A DNA stretch of 64,000 bases from Mycolicibacterium litorale (GTDB lineage: Bacteria; Actinomycetota; Actinomycetes; Mycobacteriales; Mycobacteriaceae): NCBI GenBank assembly GCA_002007745.1, contig CP019882.1, forward strand, positions 2,914,001 to 2,978,000. Direction: 5' to 3'. Positions 21,501 to 32,342 of the stretch are shown piece by piece. Positions within the stretch are counted from its first letter, which is position 1. Each line of letters begins with the position of its first letter. Made by a program: the position numbers and the translations under genes. The notes beneath the pieces were generated by a model. That model was not told the DNA's origin. It worked only from the letters and a program-made list of their open reading frames with translations, and made no database searches.

Positions 21501-21542
21501 GGGAGGCTCCTGACTCGGGTGGACGCAGCCGTCAGCGGCGTC

Positions 21543-21745
21543 CCCTCCCTCTGTCGTCCACCCGGTACCGGGCGCCTGAGAGATTCGGCGCGGTAGTGGG
21601 CGCCTTTCCCCATGGGCGGGTGACCGTGGGGTCACCGCTTTCCAGAGGCATCGTGGCCACGCGCGGTCCGGGTGCCTGAGAGGTTGACGGAGAGGTGTTG
21701 CTCCTTCGGCGTCCGTGGCTGGCTGCCACGAAGCTCTCCCGCGTG
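21543..21745 (-). promoter_or_regulatory. Tandem glycine riboswitch (gcvT motif)
   Basis: The leader between the resR-like gene and gcvP carries two glycine-aptamer signatures on the minus strand. The first (about 21745-21662) has GGGAGAGC, GACGCCGAAGGAGCAA and CTCTCAGGCA; the second (about 21655-21545) has CTCTGGAAAGCGG, CGCGCCGAA and CTCTCAGGCGC, then GACAGAGGGAGG. The order matches the known tandem gcvT riboswitch, which senses glycine and usually raises expression of glycine-cleavage genes. It ends about 43 bases before the gcvP ATG. Confidence 0.9.
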
Positions 21746-21764
21746 AGGGCGATACGCCGCGATT

Positions 21765-22421
21765 CTAACCGATCTTGCGGTCGCGGCTCTTGCGTCGGGA
21801 AGCGAGCTCGTCCTCGGGCGCCGAGATGGACTCGCCGCCGTCGGCGCGCTCCCCCGGGAAGTCGGCGATCGCACCGGTCAGCTCGCGCATCGCACCGCTG
21901 ACCGCGATCCCGAACACACCCTGGCCGCCCTGCAGCAGGTCGACCACCTCTTCGGCGGAGGTGCACTCGTAGACCGTGGTGCCGTCGGAGAACAGGGTGA
22001 TGTTGGCCAGGTCCTGCACGCCGCGTTGGCGCAGATGGTCGACGGCGACCCGGATGTTGTGCAGCGAGATACCGGTGTCGAGCAGGCGCTTGACGATCTT
22101 GAGGACCAGGATGTCCTTGAACGAATACAGCCGCTGGCTGCCGGAGCCGGCCGCGCCGCGAATCGAGGGCACCACCAGCGAGGTGCGGGCCCAGTAGTCC
22201 AACTGGCGGTAGGTGATTCCGGCGATCTGGCAGGCGCTCGGCCCGCGGTAGCCGACGAGCTCGTCGGGAACCGAGTCGTCGGGGAACAGCCCGGCCTGCA
22301 CCGGCTCACCGACCGGCGCGTCAGCTTCGAAACGGCCCTCGGGGCCGGACTCGGAACCAGACTCGGAACCAGACGTCGTGCCAGCAAGATCCAGCTGTCC
22401 CTGACGTGGCTGCTCGCCCAC
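21765..22421 (-). CDS. resR: MerR-family regulator (Rv1830/ResR-like)
   Basis: 218-aa regulator with a MerR winged-helix domain at about residues 55-130 ([20 protein letters not shown], then [19 protein letters not shown]). The first 50 residues are acidic and low in complexity, with SGSE repeats. It corresponds to M. tuberculosis Rv1830, where mutations have been linked to antibiotic resilience (resR) and which affects growth and division genes. Start is GTG 22421 with an AGAGGAAG site. It lies between the glycine riboswitch and the DUF151 gene, in the same order as M. tuberculosis. Confidence 0.88.
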   Translation of the reverse strand: MGEQPRQGQLDLAGTTSGSESGSESGPEGRFEADAPVGEPVQAGLFPDDSVPDELVGYRGPSACQIAGITYRQLDYWARTSLVVPSIRGAAGSGSQRLYSFKDILVLKIVKRLLDTGISLHNIRVAVDHLRQRGVQDLANITLFSDGTTVYECTSAEEVVDLLQGGQGVFGIAVSGAMRELTGAIADFPGERADGGESISAPEDELASRRKSRDRKIG

Positions 22422-22659
22422 GATGCTTCCTCTCGCCGTTCGAACCCAGTGGCCCCGCCGACCGCTCCACCAACCGCGTTTGCCCTAGTCTCGAGTCCTA
22501 CGAGCATACGCTGATCGACGGGCAGTCGTGCTCGTCGTCGCCATCAAAGTATGGCTGCCCTCAGGCATGCTCCCCGGCATCCGCCGCGCGTGTCGAACCG
22601 TCCAGGACCAAGTGAGACGCATCCGTGATCTTGGTCCCAGCTGCCGGGCGGATACCCGT

Positions 22660-23154
22660 TCAGGTCGCCTTGAAATCGTCTGGGGAGACGCTGTCGAGGA
22701 ACTCTTTGAACTTCTCGACCTCGTCCTCGCGGACGGCGCCGGTCGATTCGTCGTCGTTCTCGTCGGGAATCAGCAGGCCGGCTTCGGCCAGCACCGCCTC
22801 CTCCACATAGATCGGCACACCCATCCGCAGCGCGATCGCCACCGAGTCCGAGGGCCGCGCCGAAACCTTGATGTCGCGGTCGAAGATCAGGTCGGCGTAG
22901 AAGGTGCCCTCCTGAAGGTCGACGATGCGGACTTCCTTCAACGAATGCCCAAGGGCGCCAATGACATCTCGGATCAGGTCGTGGGTCAACGGCCGGGCCG
23001 GCTCCACTCCCTGTTGTTCGAGGGCAATCGCGGTGGCCTCCGACTGACCGATCCAGATGGGCAGGTAACGATCACCGTTGGACTCCCGCAGCAGCAGGAC
23101 CGGCTGGTTCTGGGGCTGCTCGACACGAATGCCGACCACGCGAACCTCACCCAT
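22660..23154 (-). CDS. DUF151 bifunctional-nuclease-family protein (Rv1829-like)
   Basis: 164-aa protein, the same length as Rv1829. The BFN (DUF151) domain is clear: VRVVGIRVEQPQNQPVLLLR, LPIWIGQSEATAIALEQQG, then TFYADLIFDRDIKVSARPSDSVAIALR. Plant and thermophile relatives were reported to have DNase/RNase activity, but for mycobacterial members the role is not established. It is flanked on both sides by MerR regulators, a conserved actinobacterial arrangement. Confidence 0.9.
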   Translation of the reverse strand: MGEVRVVGIRVEQPQNQPVLLLRESNGDRYLPIWIGQSEATAIALEQQGVEPARPLTHDLIRDVIGALGHSLKEVRIVDLQEGTFYADLIFDRDIKVSARPSDSVAIALRMGVPIYVEEAVLAEAGLLIPDENDDESTGAVREDEVEKFKEFLDSVSPDDFKAT

Positions 23155-23247
23155 CTGTGTCTGACCTCCGCGCTGGTTGGTGCGCCGCGTCCGAGTTCCG
23201 ACCGCGTGACTGCAGAACTACCGATGCAGTCATTCGGAGTCTAGTCC

Positions 23248-23979
23248 TCAGCGGTCGAGAACGTCTCGTACAGCGGACTTGATCAGCGATGTGTGCAAGG
23301 TGATCGCCAGCGCGGCGACTTCCCTGGCCAGCTCATCGGCGCGGTCGCGCGCACCGGTCGTGCCGGCCTTGCCCACCGGGCCGGCGATCTGCGCGATCAG
23401 ATCTGACTGCCGGTCGGCCGCGGACCGGAAAGCGCGCAGGTGCCGGGGTTCGACGCCGTAGTCGGCCAGGGCGCGCGCACACTGGGCGATGACCACCGAA
23501 TGCTCGTCGAAGAACCCGCCAGGGCCGGTGGTGATCACCCCGGCCTTGCACAACGCGACCAGGAGTTCCTCGTCCACCCCGGACCGGGCCAGCAGGTCTT
23601 CCCGGCTCAGCCGCACCTGGGTGCGGGCCACCGCCGCCGTGCCGTCGGCCTCCACGCCGGACGCCTCGACCAAACGCGGTCCGCCGTAAGACGATCCGGC
23701 CGGGGGCAGCTCACCATCCGGCAGCGCGTCCAGCTGCGCCTTGATCACCTTCAGCGGCAGATACTGGTCGCGCTGCGCGGTCAGGATGAACCGCAGCCGG
23801 GCACAGTCGTAGGCGGTGAACCTCCGATACCCCGATCCGCTGCGCTGTGGCGTGACGAGGCCTTCGGCTTCCAAGAATCGGATCTTGGATATCGTCACGT
23901 CCGGGAAGTCCGGTCGTAGCAGGTCCAGGACCGCTCCGATCGACATCCCGGCAAGCGCGGGAGTATCGGGGGCGGTCAC
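23248..23979 (-). CDS. MerR-family regulator (Rv1828-like)
   Basis: 243-aa MerR-type regulator. The N-terminal winged helix ([40 protein letters not shown]) is followed by a helical effector/dimer region. It corresponds to Rv1828. Its GTG start overlaps the garA stop by one base (TAGTG), so the two are co-translated; garA-Rv1828 pairing is constant in mycobacteria. Confidence 0.92.
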   Translation of the reverse strand: MTAPDTPALAGMSIGAVLDLLRPDFPDVTISKIRFLEAEGLVTPQRSGSGYRRFTAYDCARLRFILTAQRDQYLPLKVIKAQLDALPDGELPPAGSSYGGPRLVEASGVEADGTAAVARTQVRLSREDLLARSGVDEELLVALCKAGVITTGPGGFFDEHSVVIAQCARALADYGVEPRHLRAFRSAADRQSDLIAQIAGPVGKAGTTGARDRADELAREVAALAITLHTSLIKSAVRDVLDR

Positions 23980-24464
23980 TAGCTTCCCGGGGCGCCTTCG
24001 TCGTCGGACGGCTTCGGGCCGGTCAGGAAGACCAGGCGGAACTTGCCGATCTGGACCTCGTCGCCGTTGGCCAGCGTGGCCGAGTCCACCGGTTCGCGGT
24101 TGACGTAGGTGCCGTTGAGGCTGCCGACGTCGACCACCTGGAATTCGTTGCCGTCCAACCGGAACTCGGCGTGCCGGCGGCTGACCGTCACGTCGTCGAG
24201 GAAAATGTCGGAGTCCGGATGCCGGCCGGCCGAAGTGGTCGGCTGGTCGAGCAGGAACCGCGAGCCTGCGTTCGGTCCCCGCTTGACGACCAGCAGCGCC
24301 GAACCCACCGGAAGGCCTTCGACCCCGGACACCGCGCTTTCGCTGCCCGAGCTCGCCGGGGCGTCCAGTTCGTTGAGGAAGTCGGCGCGGAAGACGGACG
24401 TCGTCTCCACGGTGACTTCCTCAGATGCCTGGTCCGTCCCGGAGTTCTGGTCCTTATCCGTCAC
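23979..24464 (-). CDS. garA: FHA-domain regulator GarA
   Basis: 161-aa forkhead-associated protein (Rv1827), a switch that binds and inhibits 2-oxoglutarate dehydrogenase/KGD and glutamate dehydrogenase and activates glutamate synthase, thereby setting glutamate and 2-oxoglutarate flux. The N-terminal segment [11 protein letters not shown] holds the two threonines phosphorylated by PknG and PknB in known GarA; phosphorylation makes the tail fold onto its own FHA domain. The FHA core is at about 65-145 ([36 protein letters not shown]). I start it at GTG 24464 with a GAGGAG site; a longer frame to 24563 has no homologous residues. Confidence 0.96.
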   Translation of the reverse strand: MTDKDQNSGTDQASEEVTVETTSVFRADFLNELDAPASSGSESAVSGVEGLPVGSALLVVKRGPNAGSRFLLDQPTTSAGRHPDSDIFLDDVTVSRRHAEFRLDGNEFQVVDVGSLNGTYVNREPVDSATLANGDEVQIGKFRLVFLTGPKPSDDEGAPGS

Positions 24465-24620
24465 CCGCTGCTCCTCACTGGCTGCTGTGGCGATTACTTG
24501 GCGGGGTGCCCGCACAAGGCGCCCGTCCGCCTGACAATCACTTATGACGACCGTACCGCGCACTGGTCGTCGTTGTGCCCACCACCGCCGGATCGGCGGC
24601 TGGCAGGCACCCTAACAAGT

Positions 24621-25016
24621 TCACTCGGTCACTGTGCTCTGGTAAGCGTCCGCGTCCAGCAACGCTGACCATCCCTGTTCGAGGGTATCGCCGTCGAGCT
24701 GCAGGTCCAACAACCACCCCTGACCGTAGGGATCGGAGTTGACCAGCCCCGGATTGGCCTCCAGATCGCCGTTGACGGCAACCACTTTGGCCGAGACTGG
24801 AGCGTAGAGGTCCGACACCGACTTCGTCGACTCCACCTCGCCGAACGATTCGCCTGCGGTGACATCGGTGCCGACGTCGGGCAGCTGCACGTAGACGACG
24901 TCGCCGAGGGAGGACTGCGCGAAGTCGGTGATGCCGACCCGCACGGTGTCGTCACCGGTGCGGCGCACCCACTCATGCTCGGCGGTGTAGCGCAGGTCGG
25001 CCGGGATTTCGCTCAC
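24621..25016 (-). CDS. gcvH: Glycine cleavage system H protein
   Basis: 131-aa lipoyl carrier protein of the glycine cleavage system. The lipoylated lysine is in [15 protein letters not shown], and the N-terminus ([14 protein letters not shown]) and GWLLDLQL are typical. It begins at GTG 25016. The order gcvH-garA-merR-DUF151-resR-gcvP places two glycine cleavage genes around the GarA regulator, as in M. tuberculosis (Rv1826-Rv1832). Confidence 0.96.
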   Translation of the reverse strand: MSEIPADLRYTAEHEWVRRTGDDTVRVGITDFAQSSLGDVVYVQLPDVGTDVTAGESFGEVESTKSVSDLYAPVSAKVVAVNGDLEANPGLVNSDPYGQGWLLDLQLDGDTLEQGWSALLDADAYQSTVTE

Positions 25017-25047
25017 AGTGCTCCTCTGTCGGGTCGGGGTCGGACGC

Positions 25048-25872
25048 TCATTTGACGGGCTGAGCGTATTGGCGTGCTTTCGGTTGCCGCAAGGTGGTGA
25101 TGTCCACTCGGTCGGACTGGGTGACGGTCATCCGGCCCCCCACTCGTTCGACGCTGTCGACGGCGCCGCCCGGAATGTTCATCGCCGCCGCCAGCGTGGG
25201 CGGATCGCCAATGGCCAGAACAGAATACGGCGGGCTCAAGGTCTGCGAGTCGATGACCAGCGCTCCCGGGTTGCCGACCACCCAGCTGTCCACCCCGATC
25301 CGGACCGCCTGCTGCCCGGAGCGGATCTCCATCGCCTCGGCGCCGGCGGCGCGCAACTCGTTGATGACGTCGAGCATGGTTTCGGGTGCGACGCCGGGTC
25401 CCGGGTCGTCGATGGTGATCGTCACCCCGGGCCCGGTGGCCGCGACGGTGCCGATCAGGATCGACAGCGCAGCCAGTCTGGCCTGCGCATTCTGGATCGC
25501 CGCCTGGTCGCTGCTGCCCGCGGTCTGCATGGCCGCGAGGTTGCGCTGCAGGTCGGCCACCTCGGTGTTGAGGGCGGCTTCGCGCTGCTGCAGGGAGCCG
25601 AGCAACACCAGCAGGTCGGCCGGGCGTGCGGTGTCCAGCGCGTCGCCGGACTCGGTCTGGCGCACCTGGGTGGCGATCGCGACGCCGAGAACCAGGCACA
25701 GCAGCACCGCGAGTGTGCCGAAGATCAGCTGGGAGCGGCCGCGTGGCCCACGTGCTGGTTTCGGCTCCGGCATCTCGACGGCATCGGTGGCGGGCAGTTC
25801 GTGACGGCCGTGCTCGGCACCCGGGCCGGTTTCGGTGCCGGCCTGGCTGGTTGGCTCGTCCCCCCCGGTCAC
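25048..25872 (-). CDS. DUF881 family membrane protein (Rv1825-like)
   Basis: 274-aa protein with an N-terminal cytoplasmic Pro/Glu-rich tail, one membrane helix ([20 protein letters not shown], about 50-70), a coiled-coil-like stretch ([20 protein letters not shown] to about residue 135), then the DUF881 domain with [29 protein letters not shown] and [16 protein letters not shown]. The GTG at 25872 begins one base after the stop of the Sbp gene, a better choice than 25911. DUF881 proteins occur in threes with Sbp near pgsA in actinobacteria; the function is unknown but is thought to concern the envelope or division. Confidence 0.9.
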   Translation of the reverse strand: MTGGDEPTSQAGTETGPGAEHGRHELPATDAVEMPEPKPARGPRGRSQLIFGTLAVLLCLVLGVAIATQVRQTESGDALDTARPADLLVLLGSLQQREAALNTEVADLQRNLAAMQTAGSSDQAAIQNAQARLAALSILIGTVAATGPGVTITIDDPGPGVAPETMLDVINELRAAGAEAMEIRSGQQAVRIGVDSWVVGNPGALVIDSQTLSPPYSVLAIGDPPTLAAAMNIPGGAVDSVERVGGRMTVTQSDRVDITTLRQPKARQYAQPVK

Positions 25873-25873
25873 C

Positions 25874-26206
25874 TCAGGCCCCGAACAACCTGCGCCGCAG
25901 GGCAGCGGCATTGCCGAAGATCCGGATGCCGAGGACCACGATGATCGCCGTCGACAGCTGGGTGCCCACCCCCAGCTGATCGCCGACGTAGACGATCAAG
26001 GCAGCGACCAGCACGTTGAACACGAATGAGACCACGAAAACCTTGGCGTCGAAGATCTGCTCGAGGTAGGCCCGCAACCCGCCGAACACCGCATCGAGCG
26101 CGGCGACGACCGCGATCGGCAGGTAGGGCTGGATGGCTTCCGGGACGCTCGGATGAAACACCAGGCCCAGCACGATGCCGACGACGAGTGCGGCGATTCC
26201 GATCAT
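25874..26206 (-). CDS. Small basic membrane protein, Sbp/DUF1290 family (Rv1824-like)
   Basis: 110-aa protein with three hydrophobic helices (about 2-17, 28-45, 56-75) and a positively charged end (ALRRRLFGA). The segment LPIAVVAALDAVFGGLRAYLEQIFDAKVF is the DUF1290 signature. It sits between two DUF881 genes, a conserved actinobacterial trio (Rv1823-Rv1825). Function unknown; in Bacillus the relative lies in the division cluster. Confidence 0.9.
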   Translation of the reverse strand: MIGIAALVVGIVLGLVFHPSVPEAIQPYLPIAVVAALDAVFGGLRAYLEQIFDAKVFVVSFVFNVLVAALIVYVGDQLGVGTQLSTAIIVVLGIRIFGNAAALRRRLFGA

Positions 26207-26257
26207 CCGTGCCGGCTCATTTCACGATTTCGTGTCTGACTCACTGACTCCACGTCC

Positions 26258-27171
26258 TCAGGGCCCGATCTGCTTGGCAAATTTAATCTCCCGAACGGTG
26301 CTCGCGGGCAGTGACAGGCCGTCGCCGTTGCTCACGCTGACTCCGACACCGTAGGACGCCTCGAGCAACCGCAGCCGGTGCAGGCCGCTGCTGTGGTCGA
26401 AGGTGTCGCGCATGGTGTTCGGCGGTCCCACGGCAAGAATGCTGTACGGGCTGCTGACCGGATGATTGTCGACCAGGATGGCCCCGCCCGCCTGGCGGAT
26501 GGTGACGTTGGGACCCATCCGCACGCCGGCGACGGAGATCGCCTCGGCTCCACTGGCCCACAGCGAGTTGACCACCAGTTGCAGATCGCGGTCCAGGATG
26601 ATCTGTCGGCTGCCCTGGACGCGTTGTTTGGACACGTCGGTCAGATCGCGGCCCATCCCCGGGTCGGTCACCGTGACGGTCAGCCCCGGGCCGATGACGG
26701 CCGTGGTGGCGGCGGCCAGGCTCAGCGCGTCGAGGCCGCTCAGCAACTGCCGGCCGGTGGCGTCGTCGCGTAGCTGGCGGCGCTGGATGTCGTCGACCTG
26801 GCCGGCCAGGTCGTCACGACGCCGGGTCAGGTGTTCGGTGGTCCCCTCGGCGGAGCGCACACTGGCCGCCAGCACCTGTTGGGCGGCGCTGACCCCGGGG
26901 CGGTCGAGCGGGCCTGCGCCACGGCGGCGGCGAACACGACCGTGATCAGCAGGGCCGCGAGCGCCTGCCAGGCCCGGTCGGCGGCCGGTCGCCGGGAGCG
27001 GCCGGTGCGCCGCCGTTCGGCCGCGGCGGCGGCGTATCCGGGGTCTAGGTGCTCGGTCAGCAGTGAGCGCAGCAGGGAGGGCAGCGGGATCCGTGCTGAG
27101 CGCTCCTGATCGTCGCGGAGACCGGCCCGGGGGTCGTAGCCCCCCAGCGCCGGGTCAGGCTGTGCGGGCAT
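26258..27171 (-). pseudogene. DUF881 family membrane protein (Rv1823-like), frameshifted (probable sequencing error)
   Basis: Second DUF881 protein of the trio. The first part (27171 to about 26890) has an N-terminal tail and a membrane helix ([18 protein letters not shown]); the second part, in another frame, carries the coiled coil and DUF881 domain ([46 protein letters not shown]). The frames meet at the CCCC run 26893-26896, where one missing base would give [15 protein letters not shown]. With it restored the protein is 304 aa (Rv1823 is 307). Start ATG 27171 overlaps pgsA2 by 17 bases. Confidence 0.88.
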
Positions 27172-27775
27172 CTTTGCCCGAGTCGTTGTCGGCGCCGGCC
27201 TTCGGCAGGGTGCGGACCACCAGGCGCACCTGCATCAGGTAGAGCACCGCCGACCACAGGTACATGCCCAGACCCCAGATCAGGAACCCCCAGCCGCAGG
27301 CGCCGACGACCCGGCTCCACGTGGCGTCCCACTGCCCCAGCAGGATCAGCGGGAATCCGGACATCAAGGCGAAGGTCGCCGCCTTGCCGATGTAGGTGAC
27401 CGGCAGTGCGGTCAGGCCCCGTGAGCGCACCACCGGCAGGGTCGCGGCCAGGACGGCGTCCCGGCCGATCAGGGTGGCCACCACCCACCACGGCACGATG
27501 CCGGCCAGCCCGAGACCGACCGGAACGGCCAGCATGTAGATGCGGTCGACCAGCGGGTCGAGCAGTTCACCGAGCCGTGAGGACTGGTTGTCCACCAGCC
27601 GGGCGATCTTGCCGTCGGCCCAGTCGGAGAATCCGCTGAACATCAGGATGGCCACCGCGAGGCCGTAGTCGTGGGTGACCAGCAGCAGGTACAGGAACAC
27701 CGGCACCAGCACCAGCCGGATCACCGACAGGGCGTTCGGGATGGTCAGCACCCGGTCGCGGGCCTGCGGTGTCAT
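27155..27775 (-). CDS. pgsA2: CDP-alcohol phosphatidyltransferase PgsA2 (Rv1822-like)
   Basis: 206-aa integral membrane enzyme with the CDP-alcohol phosphotransferase motif visible as [10 protein letters not shown] followed by [13 protein letters not shown], which gives the D-G-x2-A-R-x8-G-x3-D-x3-D pattern with all catalytic aspartates. About five hydrophobic segments follow. M. tuberculosis PgsA2 is annotated as a phosphatidylglycerophosphate or cardiolipin synthase; the exact acceptor cannot be read from sequence. I prefer the ATG at 27775 ([14 protein letters not shown]) to one two codons upstream. Confidence 0.9.
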   Translation of the reverse strand: MTPQARDRVLTIPNALSVIRLVLVPVFLYLLLVTHDYGLAVAILMFSGFSDWADGKIARLVDNQSSRLGELLDPLVDRIYMLAVPVGLGLAGIVPWWVVATLIGRDAVLAATLPVVRSRGLTALPVTYIGKAATFALMSGFPLILLGQWDATWSRVVGACGWGFLIWGLGMYLWSAVLYLMQVRLVVRTLPKAGADNDSGKDARTA

Positions 27776-27790
27776 GCACAAAACCTAGCC

Positions 27791-30136
27791 CTAGCGGAAC
27801 ACCCCGGGCAGGCTCAGTGCCGACAACGTGTCGTCGTTGAGCGGGTTGTCGTGGACCATGTAGGTCCACGTCGACGTGGGCCGCGCCAGCTTCGACAGGT
27901 CCAGGCCCTGCTCCTCTTCGAGCACGTTGGCGGTTTCGAAGGTCTGCTGGGCCGCCTCGATCGCGTCGGCGGCCAGGTGGGCGAACGCGTCGACGGCCAT
28001 CCGGTGAAACTCGTCGAGCGGGTTCTGCCGGCCCAGGGCCCGCAGGTGGATGCTCTCCCGGATGTCGGACAAGTAGGCCAGGTGATCGGCCCATCCCCGG
28101 TCGAGGTGGAACAGCATGATGTCGCGGCAGATCTTCTCCAGCTTGTCCTGCGCGTCCTGTCCGCCGAGTTTCTCGGTCAGTTCCGCGTAGCGCTCGGGTG
28201 AGAGTTCCTCGAGCTCGGTTCTGGCCGCCGGGGTGCTCAGCAGGGTGTTGCGACGTTCGACGATGATGGCGCGCTGCTGGGCGATCAGCTGGTTGTAGCG
28301 CCAGGTGTTGGCGTGCACGTCGAGCAACCGGCCCTCGGCGACCCGCTGGGCGTGGTCGAGGAGGCTGCCGGCCTTGGGGCTGGTGATCCGGCCGGTCTCG
28401 TCGGCGTCGGTGGGCAGCTTGGCGGCCTCCACGTGGGCGGTGACGACGTCGTCCTCCCAGCTGGCGAAGAAGACCGACGAGCCGGGATCGCCCTGGCGTC
28501 CGGCACGCCCGCGCAGCTGGTTGTCCAGCCGCTCGGTGCGGTGTCGCCCGGTGCCGATGACGTGCAAGCCGCCGAGTTCGGCGACCTTGTCATGGTCTGC
28601 TTCATCCGAACCGCCCAGCCGGATGTCGGTACCGCGACCCGCCATCTGGGTGGACACGGTGACCGCGCCGAGCTTGCCGGCCTCGGCGATCACGACGGCC
28701 TCTTCCTCGTCGTTCTTGGCGTTGAGCACCACCGCCGGAACCCCCCGGCGCAGCAGCCGTTCGTGCAGCTCCTCGGATTCGGCGACGTCATGGGTGCCGA
28801 CCAGGATCGGCTGGCCGGTGGCGTGCACCTCGATGATGTGCTCCATGATCGCCTCGGTCTTGGCTGCCGCGGTGATGTAGACCCGGTCGGCGGCGTCCTC
28901 GCGGATGTTGGGCGCGTTCGGCGGGATCGGCGACACAGCCAGCTTGTAGAACTGGCGCAGCTGCTCGCCGGCGGCCAGTGCGGTACCGGTCATGCCGCAC
29001 ACCGTCGGGTAGCGGTTGATCAGCGCCTGCACGGTGATGGTGTCGAGCACCTCGCCGGTCTCGGTGGTTTCGATGCCCTCCTTGGCCTCGACCGCCGCCT
29101 GCAGCCCGTCCGGCCAGCGCTGCAGCTGGGCGATCCGGCCTCGGGAGGAGTTGATCAGCTGCACGGCGCCGTCGCGCACGATGTAGTGCACGTCGCGCTG
29201 GAGCAGCACGTGGGCGTGCAGTGCGACGTTGACCTCGGTCAGCGTGGTGCTGACGTGTTCCTCGGAGTACAGGTCGATACCGCCCAGGGCGGCTTCGATC
29301 TTCGTCGCTCCGGTTTCGGTGAGGTGGACGTTGCGGCTGTCGGCGTCGGTGTCGTAATCCACGCCCGCGAGGAGATCGCCCACCAGCCGGACGATCTCGA
29401 CCTTGGGCGTCTCGCGGTGCGTGGTGCCGGCCAGCACCAGCGGCACCAAGGCCTCGTCGACGAGCACCGAGTCGGCCTCGTCGATCAGGGCGACGTCCGG
29501 GTTGGGTGACACCAGGTCCGCGACGTCGGTGACCAGCTGATCGCGCAGCACGTCGAATCCGATCTCGTTGACCGAGGCGTAGGTGACGTCGCATTGGTAG
29601 GCGGCGCGCCGCTCCTCGGCGGTCGACTCGGCGGTGATCCAGCCGACGGTCAGCCCCATCGCCTCGATCAGCGGGGCCATCCATTCGGCGTCGCGCCGCG
29701 CCAGGTAGTCGTTGATGGTCACGACGTGGACGTTGCGTCCGCCCAGGGCGTAGCCGGCGGCGGCGATGGCGCCGGACAAGGTCTTGCCCTCGCCGGTGGC
29801 CATCTCGACGACGTCGCCGGCGAGCATGCGCAGGGCACCGAGCAGCTGGACGTCAAACGGGCGCAGCGATGTCGTTCTCTCGGCGGCCTCGCGGGCGATC
29901 GCCAGGAACTGCGGAACGTCGGCCGAGGCGGCGAGCTCGTCGAGTTCGAGCAGCTTGGCGGCCTTGCGCAGCTGCTCGGCGTCGAGGTCGCGGGCCTTAT
30001 CGTCGAATTCCGCCGAGGCGTTCACCTCGGCCATCGACTCAGCCTTGACCTTGTCGGTGTTGGCCCCGAGCAGGCGCCAGAATCCCCGGCTGACCCGACC
30101 TTGTCCGGCCGCACTGTTCTTGCGAGTTTTCGCCAC
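27791..30136 (-). CDS. secA2: Accessory preprotein translocase ATPase SecA2
   Basis: 781-aa accessory SecA that drives export of a subset of proteins through SecYEG in mycobacteria. Motor motifs are intact: Walker [17 protein letters not shown] box [27 protein letters not shown] and [13 protein letters not shown]. It is shorter than SecA1 and lacks the C-terminal zinc-binding linker, as expected. The GTG at 30136 begins VAKTRKNSA, like mycobacterial SecA2; the in-frame extension to 30265 is arginine-rich noise. It is divergent from the ABC gene at 30379 and 15 bases upstream of pgsA2. Confidence 0.95.
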   Translation of the reverse strand: MAKTRKNSAAGQGRVSRGFWRLLGANTDKVKAESMAEVNASAEFDDKARDLDAEQLRKAAKLLELDELAASADVPQFLAIAREAAERTTSLRPFDVQLLGALRMLAGDVVEMATGEGKTLSGAIAAAGYALGGRNVHVVTINDYLARRDAEWMAPLIEAMGLTVGWITAESTAEERRAAYQCDVTYASVNEIGFDVLRDQLVTDVADLVSPNPDVALIDEADSVLVDEALVPLVLAGTTHRETPKVEIVRLVGDLLAGVDYDTDADSRNVHLTETGATKIEAALGGIDLYSEEHVSTTLTEVNVALHAHVLLQRDVHYIVRDGAVQLINSSRGRIAQLQRWPDGLQAAVEAKEGIETTETGEVLDTITVQALINRYPTVCGMTGTALAAGEQLRQFYKLAVSPIPPNAPNIREDAADRVYITAAAKTEAIMEHIIEVHATGQPILVGTHDVAESEELHERLLRRGVPAVVLNAKNDEEEAVVIAEAGKLGAVTVSTQMAGRGTDIRLGGSDEADHDKVAELGGLHVIGTGRHRTERLDNQLRGRAGRQGDPGSSVFFASWEDDVVTAHVEAAKLPTDADETGRITSPKAGSLLDHAQRVAEGRLLDVHANTWRYNQLIAQQRAIIVERRNTLLSTPAARTELEELSPERYAELTEKLGGQDAQDKLEKICRDIMLFHLDRGWADHLAYLSDIRESIHLRALGRQNPLDEFHRMAVDAFAHLAADAIEAAQQTFETANVLEEEQGLDLSKLARPTSTWTYMVHDNPLNDDTLSALSLPGVFR

Positions 30137-30378
30137 GCGTTTACGGTACCGGCGCCGCCAGGCAAGCTTGCTGAGGCCGGTCCGGATCCACGGTGACAGC
30201 ACCGGCCGGCCTGGGCACCGACCGCTGCGGGTGGCGCGCGTCGGCGCAACGCAGGATGCTGACATTTAGCCAGCCATCCCGCACGGACGCGCGCCCCGCG
30301 CGCGATAGCGGGGTAGGTTCGCCGGGAAAGCCAACGGACCGGTCGTCGTTTGCGGCGCCGCCCTATGAGGAGAACGCT

Positions 30379-32295
30379 TTGGAGTTATTCAAGCCGTCCA
30401 TGGACTGGGGCCACGAGCTCGTGCCGTCCCTGATCTGGATTTCCAAGGCTTGGGCAATAAGTGCCGTGCTGAGTCTGATCGTGCTGGTCCTGTTGGCTCG
30501 CTACACCGTGTGGGGGCGGCAGTACTGGCGGATCACCGGCGAATATTTCAAGGGCCGCCAGAGCATCAAGGTCTGGATCTGGGTCGGCGTGCTGCTGCTG
30601 TCGACGATCATCTCGGTGCGGCTCGACGTGCTGCTCAGCTATTACAGCAATGACCTGTTCACGTCGCTGCAGGTGGCGTTCCAGGGCGCCGGCAGCGGCA
30701 ACGAAGCGGTACGCAAATCCGGTGTCGACGGCTTCTGGACGGCGCTGATCATCTTCGCGATCCTGGCGACCATCTACATCAGCCGGGTGATGCTCGACAT
30801 CTACCTGATGCAACGGTTCATCATCCGCTGGCGAGTGTGGCTCACCGACCGGCTCACCTGCGACTGGCTCGACGATCACGCCTACTACCGCACCCGGTTC
30901 ACCGACAGCGACATCGACAACCCGGACCAGCGCATCCAGTACGACATCGACATCTTCACCGCTGGGGTCGGCTCCTCGCCGAACCAGCCGATGATCGGCA
31001 GCTCCAGCACGTTGCTGTTCGGCGCCATCAACTCGCTGGTGACGGTCGTTTCGTTCACCGTGATCCTGTGGAACCTGTCCGGCCCGCTGACGGTTGCCGG
31101 CGTGACCCTGGGTCACGCCCTGTTCTGGGTGGTGCTGGTCTACGTCAGCTTCGCGACCGTGATCGCGTTCTGGATCGGCCACCCGCTGATCCGCCTGAGC
31201 TTCCGCAACGAGCTGACCAACGCCGTCTTCCGCTACGCGCTGGTGCGGCTGCGGGACGCCGCCGAGGCCGTCGGGTTCTACCGCGGCGAGGACGCCGAGC
31301 GCGGCCTGCTGCGCAAGAAGTTCGCCGAGGTTATCGCCAACTACCGCCGGTATGTGAACCGCACCATCGCCCTGACCGGCTGGAACCTGTCGATGAGTCA
31401 GATCATCAACCCGCTGCCGCTGGTCATCCAGGCGCCGCGACTGTTCTCCGGCCAGATCGACCTGGGTGACGTGACCCAGTCCTCGAGCGCTTTCGGCTCG
31501 ATCCACGATTCGCTGTCGTTCTTCCGCAATGCCTACGACTCGTTCGCCAGCTATCGCGCGGCGATCATCCGTCTGCACGGCCTGGTCGAGACGAACGCCG
31601 AAGCCCGCGAACTGCCCAAGCTCACCACCATCGCCAGCCACGACGGGTCGGTCGAGCTGCGTCAGGTGGAGGTGCGCACCCCCAGCGGCAGCCAGCTCTT
31701 GGATCCGATCGACCTGCGCTTGGAGCCGGGCGAGACGCTGGTCATCACCGGCGCGTCCGGCGCCGGCAAGACCACCCTGCTGCGCAGCCTCGCCCAGCTG
31801 TGGCCCTACACGTCCGGCACGTTGTGCCGCCCGCTGGACGACCACGCCACCATGTTCCTGTCCCAGATGCCGTACGTACCCCTGGGCGATCTGCGGACCG
31901 TGGTGTCGTATCCGGCGACGTCCGGCGAGGTCTCCGACGAGGATCTGCAACGCGCCCTGACCCAGGTGGCCCTGTCGCACCTGACCATTCGGCTCAACGA
32001 GGTCCAGGATTGGGCCAAGGTGCTCTCGCCGGGCGAGCAGCAGCGCATCGCGTTCGCCCGGGTGCTGTTGACCCGGCCGAAGGCGGTCTTCCTCGACGAG
32101 GCCACCTCGGCGCTCGACGAGGGTCTCGAGTTCGCGCTCTACGACCTGGTGCGGACGGAGTTGGCCAACACCATCCTGGTCAGCGTCAGTCACCGCAGTA
32201 CGGTCGAACAACACCACGGCAGGCAGTTGGAGCTGCTCGGTGAGGGTGAGTGGCGGCTGAGCCAGATCGACGGGAGTGAGCCGGCACCGGTGTGA
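30379..32295 (+). CDS. bacA: SbmA/BacA-like ABC transporter, copy 1 (Rv1819c-like)
   Basis: 638-aa fused ABC protein: a BacA/SbmA-type membrane domain (about 1-400, about six helices) and a nucleotide-binding domain (about 420-638). The NBD is complete: Walker [10 protein letters not shown], signature LSPGEQQR, Walker B AVFLDEAT and the H-loop SVSHRST. M. tuberculosis Rv1819c imports vitamin B12, bleomycin and antimicrobial peptides through a large water-filled cavity. I start at TTG 30379 because AGGAG precedes it and the N-terminus then reads [13 protein letters not shown], like copy 2 and Rv1819c. A nearly identical paralogue follows 47 bases downstream. Confidence 0.92.
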   Translation: MELFKPSMDWGHELVPSLIWISKAWAISAVLSLIVLVLLARYTVWGRQYWRITGEYFKGRQSIKVWIWVGVLLLSTIISVRLDVLLSYYSNDLFTSLQVAFQGAGSGNEAVRKSGVDGFWTALIIFAILATIYISRVMLDIYLMQRFIIRWRVWLTDRLTCDWLDDHAYYRTRFTDSDIDNPDQRIQYDIDIFTAGVGSSPNQPMIGSSSTLLFGAINSLVTVVSFTVILWNLSGPLTVAGVTLGHALFWVVLVYVSFATVIAFWIGHPLIRLSFRNELTNAVFRYALVRLRDAAEAVGFYRGEDAERGLLRKKFAEVIANYRRYVNRTIALTGWNLSMSQIINPLPLVIQAPRLFSGQIDLGDVTQSSSAFGSIHDSLSFFRNAYDSFASYRAAIIRLHGLVETNAEARELPKLTTIASHDGSVELRQVEVRTPSGSQLLDPIDLRLEPGETLVITGASGAGKTTLLRSLAQLWPYTSGTLCRPLDDHATMFLSQMPYVPLGDLRTVVSYPATSGEVSDEDLQRALTQVALSHLTIRLNEVQDWAKVLSPGEQQRIAFARVLLTRPKAVFLDEATSALDEGLEFALYDLVRTELANTILVSVSHRSTVEQHHGRQLELLGEGEWRLSQIDGSEPAPV

Positions 32296-32342
32296 CCGCG
32301 TAATCAGACCCGCGCGCGCGGGTTGTGCGAAATGCTCGGCCC

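Noticed and set aside
20091..21596. A 501-codon open frame on the plus strand opposite gcvP
   Set aside because: It is the mirror of gcvP codon structure in high-GC DNA, shows no domain, and runs through the riboswitch. The minus-strand gcvP is unmistakable.
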